64,000 nucleotides of DNA from positions 394,156,561 to 394,220,560 of the forward strand of contig OX422208.1 of the NCBI GenBank assembly GCA_949130495.1, written 5' to 3'. The notes under the pieces were generated by a model, which saw nothing but the letters and a program-made list of their open reading frames with translations, ran no database searches and was not told where the DNA came from. Made by a program: the position numbers and the translations under genes. Positions within the stretch are counted from its first letter, which is position 1; each line of letters starts with the position of its first letter. This document shows, in pieces, positions 9,550 through 20,049 of this stretch. The DNA is from Sambucus nigra (lineage: Eukaryota > Streptophyta > Magnoliopsida > Dipsacales > Adoxaceae).

Positions 9550-11065
9550 CATCACATGTAATACTTCCTCAAGTGGTCGACGCTCCATGGGTTTTAAACT
9601 TCTCGCTTTCCAAAGTCTTAATTTTATAAGTTCCATTTCGTATGACAACAGATATCCTCAATGGGACGTGCTAGTTTGGTTCCAAATTATTCCTTTTTTT
9701 AATGATCTTCTTTATCACATAGTCTTCTTCCTTTAAGGTGCTCGATTTTACCCTTTTATTGTAAATTTGAGCAGCCTTTGGGTGGTAGGATCCCACCCAT
9801 AGTTTAGTGTTTTCCCTGACTTCTTCTATAAGGTCTAAAGGAACTGTCCTCATTAAATCATTCCTCGGTGAGCTAAAGTTGAGTACCCTATGTCTAGGTA
9901 AGCGGATCTCAAAGGATCACTATTGCCTCAGTACCAAACGCCAGCATGAATGGCATCTCTCTTGTCTCCATTCTCGGTGTCGTCATATACCCCCAAAGTA
10001 CACTCCGTAGTTCATTGATTTAATTCCCATTGGCATCATCTAGAATATTCTTCGTACAATCCAATAGGGTTTTATTTGTCACCTCTATTTGTCTATTACA
10101 CTATGGGTGAGATGGTACTTAGTTCAACTTCTTGATCCCATACCGAATAAAATAGTCTTCAAAATTTCAATTGTCAAACTAAGTACTGTGATGAACTCAT
10201 ATGGAATTCCGTAATGAAAAATAATGTTTATCCATATTAAATTATAGGCTTTCTATATGGCATTTTGACAGGGCTCGACCTCTTCCCACTTAGAGAAGTA
10301 ATCCCCTACTATGACCAGATATTTGAATATACCCCTTGCCTTTGGCAAAAGGCCGACCAAATCAATACTCCATATAAGGAATGGAGAAAGGGGTGTTATC
10401 GACATTAATATAGTTATATCCTTCTATAAATCACGGTGTACTTCTAGCATTAGTCTCACTTCCTCGCATAACTTGCCTAGTCTTCTTTCATAGGGGGGTT
10501 GTATTATACTTGAGTGGCTACTCATTTTATTAACATTATGTATGTTGAATGGGCCCTATAAGATCCCTAAGGCACATCCTTTATCAATTCATTAACCTCA
10601 GCCGGATGGATGCACCTAAACGGTGATACGATAAATCCTCTTCTGAATAAGATTCCCCCTTCCAGTATTGCCTTGTGGCGGAGTCTCTTCTCCTTCTTTG
10701 GATCTGCCGAACTACATTGTTCTCCAAGTATGCTCAGATAGGATCCATCCAAGATTGTCCCATGTTTAACATCATCAAAAAACAAATTCTCCATATAACT
10801 GAGATGTAGTACTGTTCTTCTCAGTTATGTTCTAGATGCTGACGCTAAACAAGCGAGTGCGTCTACCCATGTATTTTCAGCCATTGGAATTCTGGTAATT
10901 TATATAGCCGAGAATTTTGACAATAATTCTTTTGACTTTGCCAAGTACTATGACATTGATTCTTCTCTTTCCTCATAAACTATGAGGACTCGGTTTACTA
11001 CGAGTTGAGAGTCTCTGTGCTCTGATAGCTACTCGGCGCCCAGTTATGCTGCCAATATAAGTGAA
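9550..11065 (-). pseudogene. Minus-strand Tat relic: second RNase H and integrase
   Basis: Reading the minus strand from right to left: RNase H traces DSQLVVNRV near 11010, then LAKSKELLSKFSAI and ITRIPMAEN near 10890; the linker and zinc-domain start at 10794-10567 with HKAILEGGILFRRGFIVSPF; integrase with SIDLVGLLPKARGIFKYLVI near 10370 (first catalytic Asp) and QIEVTNKTLLD near 10080 (catalytic Glu still present); then the C-terminal part LDLIEEVRENTKLW at 9853-9671 with YNKRVKSSTLKEEDYVI. Many stops and small frameshifts show it is much older than the neighbouring copy. RT is missing because the relic breaks off at about 11065. Confidence 0.78.
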
Positions 11066-11122
11066 TTTAAACCATCCACAACATGCGATAACAAATAAAT
11101 AACAATATAAGTGAATTTAAAC
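11052..11122. repeat. Direct duplication of about 50 bp at the Tat relic edge
   Basis: AATATAAGTGAATTTAAAC followed by MATMCACAA occurs near 11053 and again near 11103. The first copy overlaps the end of the RNase H reading, the second lies outside it, so the duplication sits on the element boundary. Confidence 0.55.
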
Positions 11123-12136
11123 AATACACAAAATAAATACAAATAAAACTCAATATCTCAACATCCAATTTAATAAAAGATGTAATGTTAACTCTCACCA
11201 ATAAACCAACTGAATAATAATAACTCTGAGCACATAGTCCATAAAAATCCTTTAATAAATAATATGAAATTAAATGACTGAAATAAAATAACAACCAAAT
11301 AGATTAATAAAAAAGAACGAATAAATGAAGAAAAATAAATTTTGAATCTCTTTAGCCCTAAAGCACAGGTCTAGCAACACCTGGAAAACATTTTATACAA
11401 TGCATATGAACGCCCTAAAATTGAAAGAAATATCTTACATTGTCAATGCAATAATAATCACAAGACTCATTTATGATAAGCGTGCCAAGACGTTGACACT
11501 CGCATATAAAAGATACATCACCTCACACCATAAGCTAAATATAAATTTAGTGTCCTAACCCAAGGCATAACAAATACTAATAAATATCTATCTCTCAACT
11601 ATTGAGTGAACATTGCAAAATAAAGCACTACATCAGGATGTAACTATCCATGCACGTGAAGAATACAACCTAATATCAATCCGCACACATGTCACCCATG
11701 AAGTAGGATACACAAGATCTCATAATTTAACGCATCAACGTGACATAGGGTTGTTTATGAAAGTGTGCATCACTCAGCTATAATATTTTTTCATAAATCT
11801 CATAATAATAGTAAAAAGTCATTACCTTTGAGGACCTTCTCGTGCCTCAATTGGTAAAACCATTAGATTCTCTCATCTGGTGGATTAAAAAAGATGCACG
11901 CACATAATAATAGGGAATCACTATGCAATCACGTCATCGAGTAGTCCCTCACCAAAAAATTGCCTAGCAAATCAGTTTATCCTCATCTCACATCACGAAA
12001 CACAGAAAGGCTAAATATATGATCAAAATATAATGACCTACACATAATTCTTCCTCATCGGTTAGAAGTGCGGTACATTCTCACAACTAATTTAAAACAA
12101 ATGTTGGATTTCCCTTGAGTTAAAATGGTATGTTTA
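11123..12136 (-). repeat. Chromovirus-type LTR fragment, first part
   Basis: No genes. From about 11485 (GACACTCG) this stretch aligns by eye with the LTR at 35032 onward: both carry GTCACCCATRAAGTARGATA, ATCTCATA and CTAAATATATGATCAAA in the same order. The start of the LTR is not visible; the fragment begins at the Tat relic boundary. Orientation is taken from the copy at 35029-37129, which has a PPT on its right and so reads on the minus strand. Confidence 0.55.
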
Positions 12137-12139
12137 TAC

Positions 12140-12220
<81 letters not shown>
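12137..12220. repeat. Compound (TA)n(CA)n(TA)n microsatellite
   Basis: Runs of TA, then about 15 CA, then about 20 TA. It ends exactly where the probable Helitron begins. An open frame across it is a product of the repeat. Confidence 0.95.
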
Positions 12221-12221
<1 letters not shown>

Positions 12222-13229
12222 TAGTACATGCCCATGCCTAAAGGCACGATTCAAATTTTGTAAAAAAAAGTAACACATTCTTGCGACATGAATGGTACAT
12301 GCACACCACATGCGAAAGTAGTTTTTTACCGACTACAAATCCAAAAAACTGTGTCAACTAAGACTTGTAATCTTCAAAAGTCTACGAAATAAAACTTTAA
12401 AGTGATGGACTTCACTTTTCTTTCAATGTCATGAACTAAACTTTGATAAATAACTAAGAGAAAAGTTACCATATATGCTGAGAAAATAAACAAATCAAAT
12501 CATGCCAGTAATGACTAATGTTTTATACATTATGTGTAAATAATAAATATTGTATACATTATATGTGCAAACAATTGAGAAATTTAGGCCAAATTTCCTC
12601 TATTTATAGGACTATCTACTCTTTTAAAGAAAAACAATACTCCAAAACACCAATAGTCCGCCCGACTTCATATAAAGAACATCAATTTAACTAACACCAC
12701 GATATATAGGCAACAATAGGCACACACAAAAACTAAGAGAGAGAGTTACAATCTAAAACAACCTCCAAAGCCCATTTGGTTGGCACTATAATATCAATAA
12801 AAATCCATAACACAACCATACTCTTTTATAGTAAAATGCCAACAAAAGTGTAGTCAAAATAAATATACAATATTATCTTAATCGAGTATCCCATGTACAT
12901 CTAAGAATTTTGCATATTAATCACACATATTACACGTATCTATGGAACATATTAACAAAAAATCACATAACCACATCCACTAATTCATCCAAAATTCAAA
13001 GAAAAGTCCACCACCACAATAGTTAATGAGTATTTTGTCCTCAAATTTCATCCATAAACCATGCAAGAGGCTATGCAAAAACTCTCCCCAAACAAACTAT
13101 ATAATTTAACATAATGTGTTAATGAGATTGTACCAGCAAAAAATTTGACATGATGTAAAGAAATATGTAGTTTACATGTCGGATGACTGAAGTACGAAAT
13201 TCAAAAGCAACATTTAAAATGTACAAATA

Positions 13230-15180
13230 AATATTGACTATAAATGCGGGAAGTCTCTTCAATTCCTACCAATCGCATAGCCCATTCTCGAGTCAAGTCC
13301 TTCCAAGCTCAATCCTAAGATCAACAAAGCATTCTCGATTGAAGCTCATACCTAATGTAGGCTCAAGTCCAAACATCAAAGCCCTGATGTATATAACCCC
13401 TGCAAAACAATACACATATATGTAAATTCCAAAAGAATCAAATTGTTTAACCTGCTATAGAAATTCTAATTGAACAGGGGGACTTGAAAAAGGTGTCTAT
13501 GTGGGACGAAAAGAAAAAACAGAACAAATGCAACAAAATAAACATGAGCTCTCATGGAATTTTAAGCAGGAATCAAAACACCCTTAGTATAAACAATAAC
13601 CATAAATGTTACCCTCACCATTACATTTGGTACATTGAATCAAAACACCCTTAGAATAAACCATAACTGACCATCATCACTTCGTAAGATAAGATGTAAA
13701 GAATATTTTGACCAGAATTAAAATATGTATACTAACTGTCACAGAAGGCAACCTAAAAATGGCATTTCCTATCATAATCCTCATATCTTTCTTCACTCAT
13801 AATATGTTAACAGGGTGGATAAAACAGATCAAACATAGTAGACTTAAAAATAATTTAAGTTGTTCAATAGTCAATGTGCTATTGAGTTCTAAACCAACAA
13901 TAAGTAAATTGTTTGTCAAAAATAAATAAGAAGAATATTACCTGAAATGTCCTAAAAGTGGTACAAATGGTAGAATACCGTTAAATGTATGAGCAAGATT
14001 AGATGAACAAACCTTTCTACTTATCGTCTTTTATAATATAAAATTTCTTGAAAATAAACAAAAACTATGTTACCTTAAAAAACAATAGCCCTATGTAGTA
14101 TAATAAAGTCCTTAAAGAAATACAAAATAAGCAACCAATAAATTAAAAAACCTTAGAATATTTTTCCTCGTGGAAAACATTATTATATGGATAAAAAAGT
14201 CTCATTAAACAAAAATAAGAATGATCTTTAAATATAAAAATGCTTCCAAACAGTTTACTTTTTTAAGGGAATTTCCATCATAAAGTTCAAATTAATTATT
14301 GGGTAATCAAAAGAGGATTTTTTGGGGGAAGAATTCGAAATGTTGTGTCACCCTCCACCATGAGAATAAAAAGAGGAAATCAGTGGGAGAACATATATAC
14401 AGTCAGAACATCCATCAGAGGATAATGATGATGAACACATACACTGGCCTGGAATAAGAGGAGAATAACAATACCACCATAGAAACTCCAAGAATATTAT
14501 AACTTCATTAACCTACAACATTAAATATTGAACCACTTAATTAAAAGTACTTGGAATAACCATCAAACACCAAACATTTAAAAAAAACATGAACCACTTA
14601 ATTAAAAATTAAGAACGAAATAAAACTTGTCATTCCTACCATTCGCAAGACATATAATACACGACTCACACAACATCGATTTGATGTGGCTGGCAATGAG
14701 ACTGAATGAGCGATATATACATACAGCGATTGCACGATCGGTTTTTGAGTTTTTAATACCCCAACGTCCCACTATCATCACAACCCTTTGATTTTACCCA
14801 ACACAACTAATGAAAACAACCATAAAAATAATAGGAACATCCAGGTGGTTTCCAACTATAGTCAAAATGTATAGTAAGAAAAAGAAAAACATGTTTCAAA
14901 CTAAATCATTGACCATAACCTAAAATCAATGTGAAAAATGGCTATAATTTTTCCCATTAGCCATTTCATAGAATAATCAAATCTATTAGCAAACTTTGTG
15001 GAAATTAAACAAAATACATGTATGAAACCTGTGAAATATCTATATAAATAAAAACTGGAAATTATATAGACTGGACTTGCTAGGCATAGAGTTTCATAAG
15101 GTAACAAAAGTTACCATCTAGATCGCGCAATAGTTCCCAAGTAACTGAAAAATTTATTAGTGGGTAAAAACAGAGAGTAA
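13230..15180 (-). other. Possible captured exon fragments in the Helitron
   Basis: Two minus-strand segments look like short exons between plausible splice signals. One at about 13398-13351 follows TTTTGCAG and is followed by GTATGAG; one frame reads VIYIRALMFGLEPTL. The other at about 15147-15118 follows ATTTTTCAG and is followed by GTAACTT. I cannot name the source gene. Helitrons are known to carry host exons, but short chance exons in AT-rich DNA are common. Confidence 0.2.
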
Positions 15181-15435
15181 GTCACAGTATCTTCCAAATT
15201 TGTAGTCGTAAAGTTGCTTACGCAAAGGATTAAAATTCAAGTGTAATAAAAATCACGAAATAAAAGATATGACTCAAGTGTTTTTAGTCTAACAAACATC
15301 CCAAAGTTTTTAAATCACAACTTGATTAAAGACCAACAAAAACAAATAAAAAAAATAATAAATTGAAGATCGACTAAGAATATACCAAAAACTCAACCTG
15401 ATTATGATCTGAAAGAAGACACAAATAGTTATAAA

Positions 15436-15436
<1 letters not shown>

Positions 15437-15504
<68 letters not shown>
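15437..15504. repeat. (TA)n microsatellite
   Basis: About 34 uninterrupted TA units inside the probable Helitron. Confidence 0.97.
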
Positions 15505-15510
<6 letters not shown>

Positions 15511-15557
15511 AACAAAATGGTATCATATACTTCATAGTTGTATAACAGAACTCGAAC

Positions 15558-16073
15558 TCATTCCAAACCCCTATCCATCTTCAACACCTGATATATTAAT
15601 GTATTTGTAAAATAAAAAAGGAAAGATAATTCAAAATTAAAAAATGGGAAAGATAATACAAAATGAAGATTTAGAAGTGGGTATAAAAGATACTGAGGCA
15701 GTAGGCTACAACAGATACCTATTGGATGATTGAGGTGGGGGAAGATTGAGAAGTAGGAGGTGGGCGGCAGCGGGAGGCGGGAGGGTTTCGAAGGGGGTGT
15801 GGAGGATTTTTGTGTGAGGAAAGTGAAAAACAGTAGAGATATGAAAATGAAAGTGGGAGGCAAAGGATTAGGGTTTGTCTTTAGGGATTGAAGTGTTTGG
15901 GTTCGTGAGAGGAGATTATAAAAAATTGTTAATAAATGTGTGAGAGAGAGTAGGAGAGGCTTATGGGAACGGTGAGATAGAGAAAGAGGGGGAATGAGAA
16001 GGAGGAAATGAGATATGGGGGAAATTTGAATTTTTAATTTTTGAATGAAAATTGAAGATTCAATCTCCACCAT
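15558..16073 (-). other. CT-rich open stretch, probable captured leader exon
   Basis: The minus strand is open for 171 codons, but the protein is Leu/Ser/Pro/Phe-rich (ISHFLLLIPPLSLSHRSHKP) and has no recognisable fold. The base pattern, long CT runs followed by AAACCCTAATCC and later AATAG followed by GTATCTG, is that of a plant 5' leader ending in a splice donor. I read it as leader sequence of a host gene picked up by the Helitron rather than as a protein gene. Confidence 0.3.
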
Positions 16074-16148
16074 TCAATTTTTCTAGGTGAGGTGGAAAGA
16101 TCTAGAACGTTATTGTGCTTATACAATTCAAAAACCATGATCCTCTAT

Positions 16149-16196
<48 letters not shown>

Positions 16197-16203
16197 TGTT
16201 TGT
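16149..16203. repeat. (TA)n(TG)n microsatellite
   Basis: TA units followed by about 16 TG units, bordering the right side of the probable Helitron. Confidence 0.95.
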
Positions 16204-16204
16204 A

Positions 16205-17514
16205 TATGTATGCTACCAGAACTCCCTCCCAATTCCTTGAAAAAAAATCCCCAATGAAAAAGAAGGAGAGGGAGAAAAAAAAGAATGACAAAAAAATAAA
16301 CAATAAACGTAAATGAGGTTTCCCCCCAATTCCTCCTTTACCAGTTTCAATGGAGCAAAGGGAAGGCCGCTATAGCGTCCCTGGGTGGAAGCTATAGTGG
16401 GGCTTACCTCTATTTAATTAGTTTATCATTAAACTACTATAACTCCTTCGTTTTAAGTCCAAATCGAGTTATGTTTTCACCCAAGGATCCTAAATTAAAT
16501 TTCTTACATGAATACATTAAAATCTAAACATAATCAGTTTTTCCTAAAGTCCTAATTTTAACCGAATAAAATCTACGATTTCAATTTCTTTAATTAATTC
16601 GACCACTTTTAGTCTCTTTTATAAAAGATTTCATTAATAATATTTTTTAATCCTTAACATGGATTCTAACATCAAAATTAACCTAAACTCGGGTCTAACA
16701 AGAGTTTAATCACATACTTCCACAAGATCATATTTTTATACCCGAAAGAGTCTGTACAAGAATACATATATACTGAATAACCCAATATGATTAAGCAGTA
16801 AATATATAGCCTAAACATGTTTCTAATCCCAAATGAAATTAAATGAGAATAAAATCATAATCAAGTTACAAATTATTTGCCGATAGAGTAAGATATTTCT
16901 TATCAAAACAATAATAATGAATTAATCTCTCTCTCTTGATCATTTTTTCTTCTCCAAAGTTCTTGCCAAGTTCTCCCAAAATACTTAGGCTACTAATAGG
17001 GTTACTATTTGTCTATAAAGTCTTTATTTGATGTGTGTTAATACCCTTAAATAATCCTTAAACCTGCAGGTCACTAATAGACCTAGTTTTGGGCCTTCAA
17101 ATGAGCCCAACCCGCTACTCAAACTAGTCCAAAACTTAGCCCAAAGGTAAACCTATCCCTTGGGCTAAATTCAATGTACTAAAAATTCATATTCGGGACT
17201 CCGTGTCAATTTAGAATCCGATCCAAATGTTAATATCTCATAACTCATGGAGATACCTCACAATGTAAAATAAAATACGTACATACTTATTTTATTCTTA
17301 ACCTCACATAATCAAACAACGTATAATCAATGTCATCAATTCATTATTTATAACATGTGGCACAAAATCACACAACATAATTTTTTTTATTATCATCTAA
17401 ATTATGCATTTTATTATTACCAATTCACACAAGTCGTAGGTACTCCCATTTGTTAATTCAAATCCTTAATATATAAAGTAATATATAAATGCCACAAAAA
17501 TACGGAGAATTACA
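16205..17514 (-). repeat. Chromovirus-type LTR fragment, second part
   Basis: Continues the LTR begun at 11123. From about 17040 it matches 36690 onward: TAATCCTTAAAYC, then TTTTGGGYCTYCAAATGAGC, CTAGTCCAAARCTTA, GGAGATACCTCACAATGTAAAATAAAATRY. It ends TACGGAGAATTACA at 17514, matching the family end GTATTACA. No PPT or chromodomain follows, so the internal region of this copy is gone. Confidence 0.6.
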
Positions 17515-17539
17515 CATGTTTAATGGATAAAGTCGAATT

Positions 17540-18050
17540 AATTTTTACATCCCTCTTTCTTTCTAAGTAGACCGGACATCGCTTCTTCCAATGTCTTGAC
17601 TGTTTGGAGATGTAACACTTGCCCCTCGACTATTTCCCTACCACTTGAGGTTTAACCACTGTTTAACAAACATGGTTTGTACCTGAGACTTTGTCTTCTT
17701 CTTCTTACCTTTCGAGACAAAGGAATATGGGCATATCTTATCAACATGGACAACATCCTTTTGTTTTATAATTTTTTTCGCAGTCTATAGTTCTTTACGT
17801 AGTTGCGCCTAATGAGTAGTTAAATTTATTGATTGAATAATTTAGTCCAAAAATGCTTAAAGGACTCCACGAGTGAATGGAGAACAAAATTATTCTTGGC
17901 GTCCTTGTTGATTTTAGATCTAAGGGTATCTTGTTCCCTAAAAAGGGAAAACATCTTTAGAATATGATTCATAACTGGAGTACCATCAACCATCTTTGTG
18001 TTTCTAACCTTTCCTATAGCATCCAACCTTGCCACACAATTATGATGCTC
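17540..18050 (-). pseudogene. Ty1/copia gag fragment with zinc knuckle
   Basis: Minus strand from 18035 leftward reads DGTPVMNHILKMFSLFREQD and FVLHSLVESFKHFWTKLFNQ, the pattern of copia gag (UBN2-type). After a stop come TAKKIIKQKDVV and, near 17625-17570, CYISKQSRHWKKRCP, a CCHC knuckle in which the second Cys and the Gly before His are changed. Neither LTR nor pol of this element is next to it. It is an orphan fragment between two LTRs of other families. Confidence 0.68.
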
Positions 18051-18053
18051 AAA

Positions 18054-20049
18054 TGTAACACCCTCCGTATATTAATATTAGAGTTAATAAAGCCCAAATA
18101 CTAAAATATGCAAAGTGATATAATTTAAAATATCATTCTTTGCTTGTGACAGAAATATGCCACATTTAAAAAAATTCCAATAATATAGGTTGCAAGAGAT
18201 AATCGAATGAAAGATCATCAAAAATAAAGTACAACTACAACATGCTCCAACAAATTAAATAATATAAAAAAATCTCAATGCGATATATTAAATATAACTA
18301 TGGAGTCACGAGTGACTCATAAATCCAAACATTGTCTTGTATGAATTAAAACGTAAATTAAACTAAATCGTATATGCTCAATCTACAAAATTCATCCTAT
18401 TACCCAAGATCCAATTCGCTCCTAAATGATCAACCCTAACCTGAGAGTTTGGTCAACGCAACGGTTCAGAGGCCACTACAAGAATGCTAGCTACGTTTCC
18501 CAAAATGGGTAACATAGCTTGACAAAAGTACTAAATGAAATAAGTACCATTGCAGAATCTTTTAAATAACATTAATAATTAAAAGCAATATCTTAAACAA
18601 AGTTCACTAGACAATATAATAGAATTTACTATTTGAATTTGAATTGGATTTGTCAATATTTTATAACATTAAGAGTACAAAGAACTAACAGGTCATAAAA
18701 CGGGGTATAAGAACTTACCATATAATCGATTCAATCACATCTATCTACCCATTTATCAATGTTAATAACATATCTTTATAAAGGAAGGTCTCAAAAAACT
18801 ATGGGTCTATCAAGAGAAATAAAAAGGCAACCCATAGTGTTCTACTTATCAATAACATTACAAGTCTTTTATCGACTTTTCAATTTCATATTCTGTTAAT
18901 TTCATCTTCTACTTCAATGAATCACATTTTTCATATTTCATTTCTATTTGATCCGTTTGGCATTATCAAGATCACATTTAAAGAATAATTAACCACTTAC
19001 CTTTTTCTTATCTCATATATACCATATTTTTCTCATTAAATTCATTTTAGTGAACTGGACTCCCTCGCGACCCAGATATCACAATACGTTCAATTAAATT
19101 AATAATGTTATCAATTAATTAACTTCTTATCATATTACAACATAACCGACATATTCCCCTTCTTCTCGGACATCTCAAGAATCATGTGGTATGCTCATAA
19201 AGAACCACTACATAAATCCATTGCTTCTTATTATGTAGTGCCAAAAAATGCATCACCACCGTCTATGTAGTTTCATTGCTTTAAAGTGATGGAATATTCA
19301 TCACCACCTACTATGAAGAACCTATATCAAAACTTCAAATAAACTTATAGTCTCCTGCTTCCCAGCCATAAAACCAATAGCCACCCTGCGACGTAGCATC
19401 AGAATTCCACAACACTGTATGAAGCATAAACTTCCCATTATCCATCATATCTCCACCTTTTGTTTACATGACTGGATTTCACAACTCATGTGATATTTCA
19501 AAAATCCACATATAACCGTACTCCTCGAGAAATCGAACATAAGAGCTTTCTCCCAAAGAACACCCTCGCTATACATTTAACACGGACTAGACAAGAAACA
19601 TTTAGTCATTATTAAAATCCCAACTCTTAACCTTCTCTAGACACCATGCGTGGGATATATCATAAATGAAATCCAAACAAGGAACCTCCCTCGACATATT
19701 TATGTCGATATTAGGTTAGTCACCAAGAGCACAACTACCAACTCACCAATTTGAATACCAAGTAATCTAAATCAATTCAGAAATGTCATATTATACGAAA
19801 ACCATGAAACTCGCTTCATTGTATTATCTCCTTTTTTACTACAAAGGTACTTCACACATTCCTCAAAAGATTCATCACTCATGAGCAAAGTCTTCTCTCA
19901 AATCGTAATTTTCGTATCCAATCCGCAAGTCATACATTTTGAAAACCCACTCACATTATATACAAGCCAATAACCACTTATCCAACACTAACAACCTCAA
20001 TATTAGAATTATGTAAAAAGATTACTAATACTCAACTCAAAACTCCTAC
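18054..20049. repeat. Truncated chromovirus-like LTR
   Basis: Begins TGTAACACCCTCCGTATA at 18054, the start typical of plant chromovirus LTRs. No coding pattern over 2 kb. A short motif around CATCACCACC with CTATGTAG or CTATGAAG recurs near 19250-19310. It stops where the Athila LTR starts at 20050. It could be the first half of the LTR that resumes at 35029 (Athila and Sirevirus inserted within), but its sequence does not match the related LTR at 11123, so I keep it separate. Confidence 0.4.

Larger units (their letters stand above)
12221..16147 (-). mobile_element. Probable non-autonomous Helitron
   Basis: On the minus strand the left edge reads GTGCCTTTAGGCATGGGCATGTACTAG and then T (hairpin TGCC-TTTA-GGCA, then a short spacer, then CTAG), which is the known Helitron 3' terminus inserted between A and T. 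The flank on that side is (TA)n(CA)n and on the other side (TA)n(TG)n, as if a microsatellite was the target. The minus-strand 5' end would lie in TATAATAGAGGATCATGG at about 16132-16149; a clear TC start is not seen. The insert separates two parts of one LTR (11123-12136 and 16205-17514). No Rep/helicase gene is present, so it would be non-autonomous. Confidence 0.45.

Noticed and set aside
12120..12311. ORF rich in Tyr, Ile, Cys and Val across the microsatellite
   Set aside because: A direct translation of (TA)n and (CA)n repeats.
12137..16203. Microsatellites on both sides of 12221-16147 read as terminal inverted repeats of a DNA transposon
   Set aside because: Simple repeats pair by composition; the hairpin and CTAG end fit a Helitron in a microsatellite target better.
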